Shown: positions 10,657-23,297, numbered from the stretch's first letter. The stretch: DNA of 64,000 nt from Brachypterus glaber (GCA_958510825.1 OY294046.1:5394001-5458000), one strand, 5' to 3'. Made by a program: numbers and translations. The notes: generated from the letters alone by a model not told the origin.

Positions 10657-11455
10657 TCTGCCCCCCAGATTGCAAGATGGGCACTTAACTGTTTAATTCA
10701 CATTTTGCAATATTAGGTAAATGCAAAGCATAATTAAAGGTTTTTAAAAACCTTAGAATAATAACACTGAATTTATATATTCATTGCTAATAACTATAAA
10801 AAACTCAACATTTAATAACTTTTAAAGCTATTTTTAAAATAAATACCTATTTCTAATCGAAATATGTAACTAAAGGAATATAATATAACCTAACTAATGA
10901 AATAATTATAACTTATAACTAATAATTAAGTAAGTACTATAATAGTAACGAATAATTCGTTCAATATACCTAAACCAAAAAATTAAATAATACTTATAAA
11001 TATTTTTTTCAGTGTATGTACCTTATTAAGGTAAATAATAAAAATATTAATTTTAATAATAAAATAAATAATAATTTAAGGTACCTTTTTTACAGTGTAT
11101 CCGTCTGATTGAAAATCCACGTAGAATAAACATTTCTTTGCACCTCATTTGTCCTTTTTTGCGAATTTATTTATGAAACGCAAAAAATGAATTGGCGATA
11201 AAATATTTCAATCTTTTTTCAAATATTAAAATTATCAACTATACTAAATTTTATATAACCTAATATCTAATTTATTAATAATATAAATAATAAAAACGCG
11301 TTAAAGGTTGCAGGATACCTGTTTATATGATATCCATATTTACAAAGATGCTGCAGTTCTAGGATTTAACCTACGCCATTCATCCTTGAAACATCATATT
11401 TTTCTTTGCGTTAGATTCTAAAATAGATGAATCTAGCCTCCTGTTGGTTGCCAGA

Positions 11456-11804
11456 TGTAACAAAACATTTTTTGTTTTGGGAGCCTGTTTTGTTCTCTCG
11501 GGGTGTAGTATTGGTCGGCAAAGAAATATTGGTAAATTCTTAATAAAATCCATCTTTATTTTCATAAACAGTAAATAATGTTCTTCCTAATAGACTAAAT
11601 AACTACATACCTAATGTAACTTTAACTGGTAACAAGCGTTACTTTAATAATAATTTTTAATAAATTTTGAGAAATATTTGTTTTCATTTTAACGGTATAA
11701 TTTTCTCTCCCTTGCGAGCATATTTCAGGAAACAATACACTTCAATTATCCCCACTACATATGCGTAATTTAAGCAGTTGGGGCTGCTTAAATATTACGT
11801 TACA
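11456..11804 (-). repeat. LTR (5' LTR in the inferred minus orientation)
   Basis: Same sequence and length as 10308-10656. The primer-binding-like sequence lies at about 11440-11455 on its inner side. Confidence 0.88.
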
Positions 11805-12440
11805 TAGTATTTTGTAACTCAGTATCGAGTCATCAAAGTTTTAAAACGAAAAGCCATGTTTAAGTCAATATTTAAAATTCATATTATTTGTTTGGACAGT
11901 TCAAATGCATTTTCACTAAAAGTTTTTTCTGGCTATGTAAATTAATAAGCAAAGGAAAACCAGCACGAGATTTTAATTACTTTCTATGCTGGAATATTTC
12001 TATTTTAACAGAGCTATTTTTAACAAAGAAAAATTCGTCATGTAATTAAAAACTATTAGTTGGTTAGTTAAATATGGGTAAATATGGGTAAATATGGTTC
12101 TGAGTAATTTACCTCGGGAATAAGCGAGCTGTTCTATCGTTCATAGCATAAATTCAGCACTGATTGGAAGCGACCTTAAGACGCCTGTCGCCACTTTGCA
12201 ACAACGCAACGCCAGTGTATCTATGATAAAATCTAGTAAATATGACAAAAGGTGACTAATAATGACTAGAAAGCAGTCGCTTAGAGATATTTTCCTGATG
12301 TAATATTTTAAAAACGCTGCTATTGACAAATGAACTACCCCGCTTCAGAATAGAGAAGGATTTTCTGCGGCCAAAACAAAAAAAAATATAAACTAAATTA
12401 ATTTATAAAACCTTTTAATAGATCCTTGGATGGAATCTGA
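11805..12440. other. intergenic sequence, no gene seen
   Basis: Contains GGGTAAATATG tandem triplets near 12074-12097. The 62-codon minus-strand ORF at 12141-12329 has no recognisable family. Confidence 0.4.
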
Positions 12441-13604
12441 CCAACGAACTAATAACTCTTCTCTCTACACCTTTTCAAGTTGTAAATCAGAAAGTGTGAT
12501 ATTAATTGCAGACAGTGTAATTTGTTATTCAGATTTTTAAAATAAATTTCAGAAAGTATAAATTTTAATTCAGATTTTTAAATTATATTTCAGAAAGTGT
12601 AAATTGTAATTCAGATTTGCAAGTTATATTTCAGAAAGTATAAATTGAAATTCAGATTTGTAATATATATTTCAGAAAGCGTAAGTTGAAATTCAGAAAG
12701 TGTAAATTATATTTCAGAAAGTAGAAATTAATTTTCAGAATGTGTTATTTTATTTAAATTTGGATCTGTAAATTCAATTTCAGTGTAAATTAATTTTAGG
12801 AAACGGTAATTTGTAAATAAGAAATCATAATTTTTATTTCGGAACGTATTATTTTATTCAACAAAATTTAAAAAAAGTAGCAGTTATGTATTATATTATA
12901 TGTATTCGGTATTAAATATTGAACAGCAATAAATTAAAATTAAAAAAAAAAATGTATATTTTACATAAATATTGTTAGGTTGGTAAGTTTAGTTTTATTT
13001 TGAAGTTTCTCGATAGATAAATATTTCTGAAATTTAATTTACACTTTCTGAAATACAATTTACACTTTCTGAAATACAATTTACTCTGTAATAATAATAT
13101 AAAGTTATAATTTCTGAAATATAATTTACACTTTCTGAATTTCAACTTACGCTTTCTGAAATATAATTTACACTTTCTGAAATTTAATTTATACTTTCTG
13201 AAATATAAATTGCAAAATCTGAATTACAATTTACACTTTCTGAAATATAAGTTGAAAATATGAATTACAATTTACACTTTCTGAAATATAACTTGCAAAT
13301 CTGAATTACAATTTATACTTTCTGAAATTTAACTTGAAATTCTGTATATCAATTTACACTTTCCTATTTACAACTTAAAAAAGTGTAGAATAGGCATTTC
13401 ATTTGTAAAAACTGACAAAAACGTAGCCAACATATACATTTATCTGTCTTACTCGCACAGCTTTGTTCTAACAAAGACAACAATAACAGTTACTGGTAAT
13501 TGTTATTATTCAGGCCTGAATATATCTACTATTTGTTTACAAACAAACCGAGATGTTGGCGATACTTTATATTAACGGTATGCCTATTCTAGAGAGAATA
13601 GCCT
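12441..13604. mobile_element. foldback element J, copy 1, interrupted by a nested element
   Basis: Left end CCAACGAACTAATAACTC and the inner sequence GAAATGCCTATTCTAGAGAG up to about 13604 match the uninterrupted copy at 39714-39990. Without the insertion at 12468-13385 the element would be about 245 bp. Its right end differs from copy 2 after AGAGAGAA. Confidence 0.65.
12468..13385. mobile_element. Tc1/mariner-type MITE nested at TA, carrying inverted minisatellite arrays (918 bp)
   Basis: The ends, CACCTTTTCAAGTTGTAAAT and the complement of CACTTTTTTAAGTTGTAAAT, match imperfectly over 30 bp. TA lies on both sides (12466-12467 and 13386-13387). The empty site, TCTCTCTAGAATAGG, can be inferred from the host element. 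The left half holds many copies of CAGAAAGTGTAAATT, the right half the same word inverted (AATTTACACTTTCTG), and a unique AT-rich centre lies at about 12800-13020. Non-coding; it depends on a transposase from elsewhere. Confidence 0.78.
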
Positions 13605-13865
13605 GTAGCTGCGAGTCTGTGGTTACTAATATTAGTATAATACACGAAAATATTTATAAATAATATTTTAAGCATTTTATAATTTTATAGGTAGGTACAC
13701 AAATTGTTCTAAAATAGATTATAAACTTTCCCATGATAAATATTTCAGTGAAATATTTTGACTGCCACAGGTGCACCTGTGCCACCTAGGTGGCCTGTGC
13801 TTGTGTTGACATTAAGCGTAACCTATAGCGCCGCAAGCCAATTTTTTTCGAAAGCTGAAGGGTAA
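13605..13865. other. short intergenic stretch
   Basis: Includes the small palindromic cluster GTGCACCTGTGCCACCTAGG near 13770-13790. No gene. Confidence 0.35.
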
Positions 13866-14288
13866 CACGGAAAAAAAATTATAGCTAGGAGCGCTATAAC
13901 ACACATACCAAGCAAATTATAATCGCTTATTATATAAATACAAGGCTTTCTCTTACAATTATGGCAGTCAGTGTAAAAATTTATATGAAATACTTTAATT
14001 GTTTAGTGAATAATAAAATATAACAAATAGTATGGCATTTATAGCTTAAATAGATTTAATTATTGTCCGTGCTAATAATTTTTATAATATAATAAAATTT
14101 CTGTAAATTTATAATAGTGCCTGTAATAAATATAATCGTGTCTGTAATATATATAATCGTTTCCAATTTATTTTTAACATTATTAGTTATTGTGTCCCTT
14201 ATAATCTATAGCTTAAATCACTATAATTTGCCACTGTTACCAAATATCTTATAATGTATAGCGCAGAGCCCACTAATTTCTTTCCGTG
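13866..14288. mobile_element. MITE family K, copy 1 (423 bp)
   Basis: It begins CACGGAAAAAAAATTATAGC and ends ACTAATTTCTTTCCGTG, giving a short CACGGAAA inverted end. It is repeated in opposite orientation at 43042-43466 with high identity. The interior has TATAATCG/TCTGTAATA tandem words. No ORF. Confidence 0.82.
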
Positions 14289-14903
14289 AAGATAACTTAA
14301 TAATTCTTAAAAAAAAACTGAATATTGAGTTTTTATTTTGTTTTTACGCTATTGTATCACAATTGTTTTTATTGTAAAAGTCAGGGGTGACCAAGAAAAA
14401 TGCAAGGGAGACTCAAGCACCCTTCGCCTTCCCCTAGTTACGAACCTGGAAATTTAATGGTTTTTTTGCTGTGTAGAGGTATAAAGAATTCAAGTGTCAC
14501 ATATATTCACTAAGTAATATTCAGACTTTGAAATTCAAACATGACATAACATAAAATGTGGTATTTCTGATAAGAAATCCTGTGAAATTCAATAGAGACG
14601 CTGTAAAATATAGCATAAAAGTTGCCAGCCGAGATTTTACATTAATGAGAGAACTTCCTTATACGTCGGAAATAAATGAAGAATATATGTGACTGAAAAA
14701 AAAAATATATATATATACAGGGTGTCTCAACGAAGCCGTTTATATAGTAAAGTATTCACTTTAGAGAAAAACTTTAAAGGGAAAAGTTGTATGGTTTCAA
14801 AAAAGGCACATTTTAAAAATATTTTGAAATATACACGATGGTCTTCCTAGGGTGGGTAACATCTGACTTAATTTTTCTAAATGGAATGATATATTTTTTA
14901 TTA
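14289..14903. other. intergenic repeat mosaic
   Basis: TACAGGGTGTCTCAACGAAG (14716-14735) resembles the sequence at 52262-52281 and the ACAGGGTGT ends at 30347 and 31300, so an element end lies here. No gene. Confidence 0.4.
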
Positions 14904-14980
14904 GGGAGCGTTCAAGTATTACGTAACGCAAAAGTTGGCCATTTTTTACTACCAACCCCCCCCCCCATGTAACGCGGCGT
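14904..14980. mobile_element. MITE family A, left half only
   Basis: TTA then GGGAGCGTTCAAGTATTACG. The C-run centre follows, but the mirror half is missing. Confidence 0.6.
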
Positions 14981-15132
14981 AACATTTTCGAGACTAATAC
15001 ATGTTTTTAAGAACTTTTTGTCATATTTTATGATGTAGAATCACCCGTTAAAATTTCGGACCCTATTTCAAATACACCGTGTATACTCCATTTTATTTGT
15101 AAGGAAGATACAGTGAGACTTATTTATTAATT

Positions 15133-15870
<738 letters not shown>

Positions 15871-16996
15871 TTTGACAGGGTGCTTGCAACGTTTCATCTA
15901 GTTTTAATTAATTCCTTCAGAGGGACCCAATTTTTGTTGCATTTTCGCCGGAGTATGATAATGATATTAAACTTAAAGTACCTACTATGCCTAGCTACGG
16001 TATGATTTTTATTTTTAGCAAAATGATAAAAGACTTAAAACTTTTCATGAAAAAGAATACTAAAACTCAGTAATCATCTTATCTATGAAATATAAATTGA
16101 TAAGTCTTAAAGACCCTTAATGGAAAAGTGAAAGAATATCCTATTTTTTACTTGAATGTATAAAAGAAAGTCTTAAGGTATAACAAATATTTTTGATCAA
16201 TATAATGGTAAGGTCTGATTACACAGGTCTGCAAACTGGTTTTTAAAAGTTCGCCTGCGGGGATAAAACTTTCATACATTTGTATGAAATTTAAAATTTT
16301 ACCATTGTTTTAAAATTTTAGACCATTACAATTGTAAAAAAATTGCCTGCGGCGATACGGCTTTCTTAACTTTTGTTTTAAATTTATGTTTTTAAACATA
16401 AAACATTCGATTAAAAACGTCAAAAATTAACAGAATTCATAAAAGATATCGCCTGCGGCGCTAACTCAGTTAATCAAGGGCTGACAATAATTTCTTTGGT
16501 CTTCGTTACTTTTTTGTGCTTTTTATATTTTTTGTATTATATAATATCAGGTTATTTTTTATACAATCATTCTTTTATATAATATATTTAAAAAAATATA
16601 TATTATATTTTCTCCTATTTATGTTTTTACTAATTTAAAAAAAATTCTGTATAATTTCCCATAATTGGCCATTTTAATTAATTAGTTAAAACATAACCTG
16701 GTATTTGCTTTTTTTAAGGAAGTTTTTTAGTTAGACAGACCGACCTATTATTAATAATAATAATTATTAGCATGTGCAGTTGCTATTATATTAGTAAAAT
16801 GAAATCGATTTGGTAACTTTTTTTCAAGGTTGGTACCACGAAAATAACCAAAAACTTGCGTGAAAATCGCCGAAAAATAGAACATGTTCTAAATAATTTG
16901 ATGGCACGAAAATGGCCTCAAACTTGCCTGAAGGCATGCGCAGTCACTGAATCATTCTTGCAACAAACTTGCGCACAAATTGCTCTGTGTAAAGTG
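15871..16996. other. AT-rich intergenic sequence with three GCCTGCGG-containing repeats
   Basis: The block around GCCTGCGG(C)G recurs at about 16252, 16347 and 16451, each followed by similar A/T sequence, so it is an eroded tandem of about 100 bp. The rest has no recognised feature. Confidence 0.45.
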
Positions 16997-17775
16997 CCCA
17001 GGTAGCAAAATAACATGACATTCACGTGAAAGCCACGTTAATATGTGACATGTGATGTTAAGATTGTAGTCTCATTTAACAAGAATGTAGCATGGTGGGG
17101 ATGTCCTAAGTCCGCCCCTAATAACATCACACAATGACATCCCGAAAATAACGTGTTTGTGACATCATAAATCCACATTCCTGTTATATCTAATATCTTA
17201 TGGATGCCGTTACTGGTATTTTAATATTTAAATAATATCCTAGGATATTAGCTTTTTCTAAATAAAACCATTAAAAACGCTATAACCCTATAAAAAAAAT
17301 CGGATTTAAAATCAATCAGTAATTGAAACAATCACAGATAGAAACAGATAGATTCTAAATACGAAATTGCAGATTAAGCGGAGAATATATTCCTTTAATC
17401 CGTGTCCGTGGTCTTGAGAAGCCCGGCAGGGCCCCCTATCCATTGGAAATCGTATAATGTGTATACAATTTCCTTATAATAATTTACTCTATCAACATCA
17501 TCTTATATCGATTTTTTTGCTTCGAACGTCGGTGAGAAGCAAAATAACATGACATTCACGTGAAAGCCACGTTAATATGTGACGTGCCATATATTCACAG
17601 CGTTGCTAAATATTTGTTATTAAATAACATGGTTGTCACGTCACACGTGTTACGTTGCAAATGTGATGTTAAATACATGTTATTTTTCAATATTATGTGA
17701 TGTTATGATTTAGTTTAAAAATACACCCAAAAGTGATGTTAATTTCTTGTAATATAACATCCCTTGCTACCTGGG
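16997..17775. mobile_element. DNA transposon family D, copy 1 (779 bp), 2-bp TG target duplication
   Basis: Ends are CCCAGGTAGCAA and the complement, with TG on both sides. Other copies lie at 41435-42206 and 52446-53253. Subterminal words TCACGTGAA and TAACATCAC occur in both orientations. No transposase ORF survives, so it is a non-autonomous family. Confidence 0.85.
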
Positions 17776-18471
17776 TGGCTTTAAAAGCCACTAGTTGTAT
17801 GCTAACGATTTCCCCAATAAAGGGTTTTAGTACCTACATTTAAGTATGCTGATTTCGAAAATGACATTTATATTCATCTTATCTTGTGTGCATAAAATTT
17901 GATAAGTGTACTTCATTTTTAAATCAATATTTTAAAATATAGAATTACTTATATAATATTATCTAATATTATTTTTTTAAGTGCATAAGAGATAAAATAA
18001 TTGAATGAAAATTAGTAGGTACCATCATTTTCATAGAAAACGCTCACATCACAGGACCCTGAGGTACCCCAACATTTTAAATTTTTAGTTGTGGTATATG
18101 TACTTTACTAAGATTGACACTGACATTTTCCGTAATAATTAAGTAAGGTTAAAGTACAGTCTATATTATATAGTGCAAGTCCTGTCTTTAAGCATATATG
18201 CTTATAAGCAAAAAGGTTAACAAATTTTATTATAAATGATATTTATACAGTATGTCTCCAGATAGAGTTACAAAGAGGAATTTATTTTTTATTTTTGATT
18301 TGATCTCAAAAAAAGTCACTCTTTATAACTTGCCCTGCTTGATTTTAAACTCCCAAAACACTAAGCTCTTTTTGTACAACTCTTACGGTTCATGGGATAA
18401 TGTTTTTTTCTTCAAAATAGTGTCTTCAAAAATATAAAGAAAAAAAACATCATCAATCATATTTTAAGATA
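17776..18471. other. AT-rich intergenic sequence
   Basis: ACAGTATGTCTCCAGATAGAG at 18247 looks like a Tc1-type terminal sequence belonging to the relic that follows, but its mirror end was not found. The 61-codon ORF at 18252-18437 is not recognisable. Confidence 0.35.
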
Positions 18472-18856
18472 TCAAAAATAAAAAAATCTTTGTAATTCTA
18501 ACAGTTGGTTTGTGTAATTTGGTGTAATTTTTGCGTGCCAAGCCTCAATGATGGCCTGTCGTAATTCTTCAGCATTATGACCCAGGAAAGTTAGTTTCTT
18601 TCATCGCTCTGACTCCGGTATGGAAAGGGTTTTCCCGCAGATAATTCATTAATTGCATATCTTCTTCTGCACTACTCATTCTACTTCGACCAGAACCCCG
18701 CTTTCTGTAAATCTGTCCAGTTTCCTCAAGTTTTATCTTTGCTCGCATTATAGTGCTGTTTGCAACATTTAATTCAGTGGCTATTTCACGTACACTTATC
18801 CCGTCATTTATTCTTGCTGTTATAATACATTTTTGATAATTTGTAAGCTGCGGCAT
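18472..18856 (-). pseudogene. Tc1-like transposase relic, N-terminal HTH plus displaced C-terminal remnant
   Basis: The first 93 codons (18575-18856, - strand) start MPQLTNYQKCIITARINDG and contain SVREIATELNVANSTIMRA, a typical first helix-turn-helix of Tc1/mariner transposases. A GRPR-like hinge (GSGRSR, residues 54-59) and a second DNA-binding region follow. The reading frame stops right after TNFPGS. In the next frame, 18472-18582 reads GHNAEELRQAIIEAW then ITPNYTNQLLEL, which resembles the C-terminal end of such transposases. The whole DDE catalytic core is therefore missing and the junction is out of frame. It is a dead copy, and its terminal inverted repeats are not resolved. Confidence 0.78.
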
Positions 18857-19176
18857 AACTAATGTGAATTATTTTGACAAGTAATGTCATAATAATGTTT
18901 GACAAATAAATGTCAAAGAGACCTTGATAAAGTTCAGTATAATCTGTAACATTTTTATGTGTAAGCGTTTATTATGAAAACGATGGTACATAAAGCAATT
19001 CTTAGGTTTAATCACTGTATCAAAATTAACTTAAAAATTTGATTTAAAAACTGGTAAATATCATAATGACATTTATCAGAAACGACTTATTATAAGTCAT
19101 TATAAGAACCCTGCCTATTTTGAATAAGAAGATTTATTAAAAGTTTTACGGATCTGTTAACCGCTTATCAGCCATT

Positions 19177-19316
19177 CAGGCCTATTCACACGTACCATTG
19201 ATATTGAGATTTGTGGCAATATTGACGAAAATTGCAAGGTCATGTATTAAAACTGCACGGGATTGTAATTTTTGTCAATATTGAATAGATTTCAATGGTA
19301 CATGTGAATAGGCCTG
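19177..19316. mobile_element. 140-bp foldback element
   Basis: CAGGCCTATTCACACGTACC at the left and the complement of CAGGCCTATTCACATGTACC at the right. The pairing continues inward for about 50 bp. No ORF. Confidence 0.75.
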
Positions 19317-19349
19317 ATGAGCAGTGCATTTCTCAAAGTGAGATATTTT

Positions 19350-19514
19350 ATGAAGCTGAAGTTTGCAATGTTTTTTTGCATCGAAAATTCAAATAGTATA
19401 TTAAAGTACTAGTTTCATAACATACGTTTTTAGCGCACGAGTACAAGTTTTCTAGAGCTTTAATATACTATTTGAATTTTCAATGCATAAAAACGTTGCA
19501 AACTTTGGCTTCAT
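19350..19514. mobile_element. MITE family B, copy 2 (165 bp)
   Basis: Ends ATGAAGCTGAAGTTTGCAA and the complement. The centre is shorter than in the copy at 6187-6413. Confidence 0.75.
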
Positions 19515-19729
19515 GATATTTTAATGGTACCATCTTGCTCGATGTTCCAACTTACCCCTATATTGAAAATCCCTCTAAAGTCGTTTTTATTATGAGTTTT
19601 CATTAAAAATATGGATGAATTAAGAGCGAGTATTATTTTTTCATTATTTGTTACAAATCAAACTACTTCTTTGTACTTATTACGGTGAATCAAAAAAAAA
19701 AGATCCATTCTTGAAATCAAAAACGCTCC

Positions 19730-19779
19730 TTGGTATAAAACGGTGGCAGGATTTTTGAGCTGCCACCGTTTTTTACCAA
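19730..19779. repeat. hairpin with 19-base arms
   Basis: TTGGTATAAAACGGTGGCA, a 12-base loop, then the complement with one or two mismatches. It is close to the size of a small pre-miRNA but the near-perfect stem suggests a foldback remnant. Confidence 0.55.
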
Positions 19780-20171
19780 CTTTTAGGCAACCGATCGTTT
19801 TTGATCGAAAATCGGGATTTTCGGACAAATTGTTGTACTTATACTCGACCGAGGGGTAAACCGCAGAGGAATTCAGGTGTACAAATTGGAGGTAATCTGG
19901 AGGAAATCTTTGAAGGTTACGAGGTAATCTGAATGAAATCTTTAAAGATTTCCTCCTTTTCGGAGATAAATTTCAAATAAATAAAGTCAATATTATTTTA
20001 ATTTCTAAATAATAGGTCCCCTTTTGTCTGCCTTTTTAAACGAAACTAATTTCATCCGCGCTTAACAGACTACTTGATGATTCGTACTTTTTGTCTAGTT
20101 CGTGAGTCAACTATCTGAGAGTATATTTTAATACTATAGTATAAATATATTTTCTAAATATAAATTCATTT
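19780..20171. other. intergenic sequence, no gene seen
   Basis: GAGGTAATCTG(G/A)A(G/T)GAAATCTTT is repeated at 19891 and 19921. Otherwise featureless. Confidence 0.35.
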
Positions 20172-20505
20172 TTTATATAAAAACTTTTCGCAAAAAAAAA
20201 GAACCGACTTCTATGTCTCTAAAAAGTAAAAAATAAAAAATACTTAAATCGGTGCCAATTTCACCATTCCCTAAATTAATTACTAACAATTAATTTTTTA
20301 TTATTTTATTATTTTTTGCTGTGAAATTGGCATTTTTATTTTTTACTTTTTAGAGACATAGAAGTCGGTTCATTTTTTTTGCGAAAAGTTTTAATTTTTT
20401 ACTTTTTAGAGACACAAAACTTGTAGACTTGTAACGTCATCTAAGCTAAATTATAGTTGTCCTTCCATCTCGGCAAGCTGCTGACGTGACAACGCACTGT
20501 TGGCG
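20172..20505. repeat. dispersed repeat family I, copy 2 (hairpin and tail)
   Basis: GAACCGACTTCTATGTCTC (20201-20219) pairs with its complement at 20358-20376 around a TTAATTTTTTATTATTT centre. The right part, reading ATTATAGTTGTCCTTCCATC, matches 10000-10050 in reverse. Confidence 0.65.
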
Positions 20506-20732
20506 GTAGAAAGTTTTTTAAATTCGGTTTCAGCACACAAAAATACTTAAGAAATTATAGGTTTAGTTCTTGGAGAAGCATTTTTTTTGTAGACCAGTGT
20601 TATTGGACAAGAGAAAACATGAAACAGAAGTCCTTTTGTTAAACATAAAAAAAAAACTCCAACCGTTTATGTATTAAAGCACAATATACATGTGGGATAA
20701 TAGTCTAAAATAGTAATGCGCGACCAATGACC

Positions 20733-20884
20733 CTAAGTGCCTATTCACAAGCTCGCATAAGAACATAAAACATAATAATGCGATGCCGTGATTGGCTTGA
20801 TGGGCCGCCATGTATCTTTTAAGCCAATCACGGCATCGCATTCTTATGTTTTATGTTCTTATGCAAGCTTCTGGATATGCCTTA
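20733..20884. mobile_element. MITE family E, copy 1 (about 150 bp foldback)
   Basis: The core word GCGATGCCGTGATTGGCTT is inverted about the centre, and AGCTTCTGGATATGCCTTA forms the right end. Other copies: 24730-24890, 49994-50143 and 54870-54971. Confidence 0.85.
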
Positions 20885-20885
20885 A

Positions 20886-21583
20886 AGGGCCGTCCATATA
20901 TTACGTAACGCGCCTAGGGGGGGTCAGAGAAATTGTTACAGTTTGTGACAGGGGGGAGGGGGGTCTAGATAAACGTTACGTAACGGAATTTAATAAATTT
21001 AATGTTTATTTCCTAAGCTTGCAGATGTATTTTTATTTAAACATAAATTACTATTTAGTGGCCCATAATTCCCTTTTTCACACAAAAATTGACGAAACTA
21101 TGCATATTTAAATAATATTGTAATCAGAAAAAAACTGTTGACATTGATATTAAAAAAAAATCTTACGGCCCTGTTCTTGCGTGATCTTGCCGATGAATCA
21201 TCGGCGATGATACATTTTCGCGCGAAATGTGTACTCACAGAACACCAATGTGTGTACTATTTTGTGTACCTGTGCATAAACAATATACGTGTTATATGTG
21301 ACACTCAGTGTAAAAAGAGGTACCTAGTATTTTTTCCCTGTGTTATATTGATTATGAATATTTTTTTAAAGTTTGAGTGATTTTTTCGTGTAATTTATTT
21401 TAAGGTTATGTTATACTATATTTTAGGTTCATGTTTGTTTTGTCGAGAAAAACGAATCAATAGTGAAAATACAGTTAAATTTATTGCGAAACAAAACTTT
21501 TATAATGTGACAGTTTGTTACACAGGGAGGAGAAGGGGACAATTTTTTTGAAAAATTGCGTTACGTAATATATGAACAGCCCC
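20886..21583. mobile_element. Harbinger-like element related to MITE family A, TAA target duplication (698 bp)
   Basis: Ends AGGGCCGTCCATATATTACG and the complement of GGGGCTGTTCATATATTACG. TAA flanks both sides (20883-20885 and 21584-21586). ATTACGTAACGC is shared with family A. Two ORFs of about 80-107 codons read across it but show no transposase motif. Confidence 0.72.
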
Positions 21584-21586
21584 TAA

Positions 21587-22004
21587 TACGTTTGATTAAA
21601 TTTGATAAATAGATAGCACATGCAGATCTCTTTATTTTAAGTTATTCATGATCTATAAATAAATTGCACATACTTACTGTAAGTGTATAAATAAACAAGA
21701 ATGTAATGGCTCTAATAAAACAACTATCGACAACTTTAAATGATAATGACTCAGGACGTTTTTTATTTAATTACAAAGGCTTTTCAAAATAGACTTACAT
21801 TAAATTAATGATATAGGTTTGGACTTTAGAAAACGAGTATTTTTTACGACTAAAGGTAGAACACATTTTAGCAAATGTTGTCGATTTATCTATGTTTGAC
21901 AACAATAAGGACCTTAAGTGATTTTTGTGAATAAGCAGGATTTTTTTTTCTATAAATCCAAACCAAGTTTGCCTTGATGTTTGGTGTGTTCTAAGCTAGC
22001 TAAT
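21587..22004. other. AT-rich intergenic sequence, no gene seen
   Basis: No long ORF, repeat or recognised motif. Confidence 0.35.
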
Positions 22005-23297
22005 CTATGGTCTGATTTTTTTTTTCATGCAAGATAGTAAATTAAAAATCGCACAGTAAATATTTTTACAACAGGTTTGAATAGTATATCGTCGGCTTAC
22101 AAGTAAAGAGCACTAAGTCCAAAAACATGGTTTTGAGATATTGACAAATTTAACTTTCAATGTTGTTTTTAAATTTTTGTAATAATTGTTTTTGGAAAAA
22201 AACTACCTCAAATTGCAATGACATGTTTGGACATAATGATGTCCCATTTGCAGTTAAATAAAGAAAAATTGAAGTAGTTTAATTCAACTAAATTTGAAAA
22301 AAGGCATGGACTTAGTGCCTTTTACTTGCAGGCCCACGACGTCGGCTTACAAGTAAAGAGCACTAAGTCAATAAAATAATATAAAAAACAACTATTTAAA
22401 ATTAAAACCCTTCTATTAATTAAAAGTAATGTATAACTATAAAGTAGAAAACAAGATGTTTACATACATTTTCAAAAACTAGATTTTTAAAAGAAGGGTT
22501 TGGACTTTTTGATTGTTTAAAGAACGTTTCCAAAATTAATAAAATTAATTAGTATTAATTATATGAAACTGCTTACTATGACAGAACTAAGACAGTTTTC
22601 AAAGGCCATCGGCTGTGCCGGCAAAGAAGCATCTCCTAAAGTTAATAATTATAATGAATCATTATTAATGATAAAACACTTCACCGTGCAATTCTAAGGG
22701 CTGTTTTCCGAACTTGCCGCGAACTTTAGTTTTTTTATTTATATTCTTGTTATTTATGTAGGAGGATTTAAGAGCAAAATTAAAATAATCTATCAGTTAA
22801 AATTTGAATGCGTTTGTCAGTACAATAAATAACGCGATATTGTATCATATAAATGATTCAAGCAATCATATTTTTATAAATTAACTCTTTTTAGAAAGTC
22901 GCTTAGTGCAGAAATATTTGAAATAATCTACAAGTAAAACGCACTAAGTGCACTAAGTGACTTAGTGCCTATTGCCAGATAAAATTTTAATCAAAATCAA
23001 ATTGGTGCGTTTTGTATAGTGGGTAACTCCCTTGGCAGTCCACCTAGAAGTTAGTTCGGTTTACCTATACATAGATCATCAAAAATTAACTACAGTGCTA
23101 TTAAAATCCCATTTTTGCAAAAAAGTGACTTAGTGCCTTTTACTTGTAAGCCGACGATATGTTTGTGTATAGAATATAGTTATGTTTTATAAAATAAACT
23201 ACACAGTGTATTCGCAAATCCAATATTCGAATCTGTTTTGAAAATATTCACAGTGCGATTTTTAATTTACTATCTTGCTTGATGAAACAGACCATAG
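22005..23297. mobile_element. outer inverted-repeat element enclosing element L
   Basis: CTATGGTCTG, then CAAGATAGTAAATTAAAAAT and CGCACAGT (22005-22060), pair with the complement at about 23240-23297. Element L (22088-23158) lies inside. Outer arms of about 55-75 bp. No coding capacity. Confidence 0.6.
22088..23158. mobile_element. element L, copy 1, two-unit inverted-repeat transposon
   Basis: Ends ATCGTCGGCTTACAAGTAAA and the complement. An internal junction with the same words sits at about 22320-22350, so the element looks like two units joined. Repeats of (C/G)CACTAAGTCACTTAGTGC occur near 22945. A copy in reverse orientation is at 40687-42225. Confidence 0.78.

Larger units (their letters stand above)
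10308..11804 (-). mobile_element. non-autonomous LTR retrotransposon with apparently identical LTRs and TAGT target duplication
   Basis: Two 349-bp direct repeats (10308-10656 and 11456-11804) start TGTAACAAAAC and end ATTACGTTACA. No difference was seen on reading them side by side. TAGT flanks the element on both sides (10304-10307 and 11805-11808). Read on the minus strand, the base after the first LTR begins TCTGGCAACCAACAGG, a possible primer-binding site. A purine run CTGGGGGGCAGA lies just before the second LTR, a polypurine tract. The 799-bp interior has no gag or pol ORF, so proteins must come from elsewhere. Matching LTRs imply recent insertion. Confidence 0.88.

Noticed and set aside
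11380..11565. 61-codon minus-strand ORF at the second LTR
   Set aside because: Runs from LTR into the primer-site region; no similarity to gag or pol.
19730..19779. miRNA precursor candidate
   Set aside because: The near-perfect stem and surrounding foldback elements make a MITE remnant more likely; no conservation can be judged here.
20788..21380. Two ORFs inside the Harbinger-like element 20886-21583
   Set aside because: No transposase motif; the first begins in a family E MITE.
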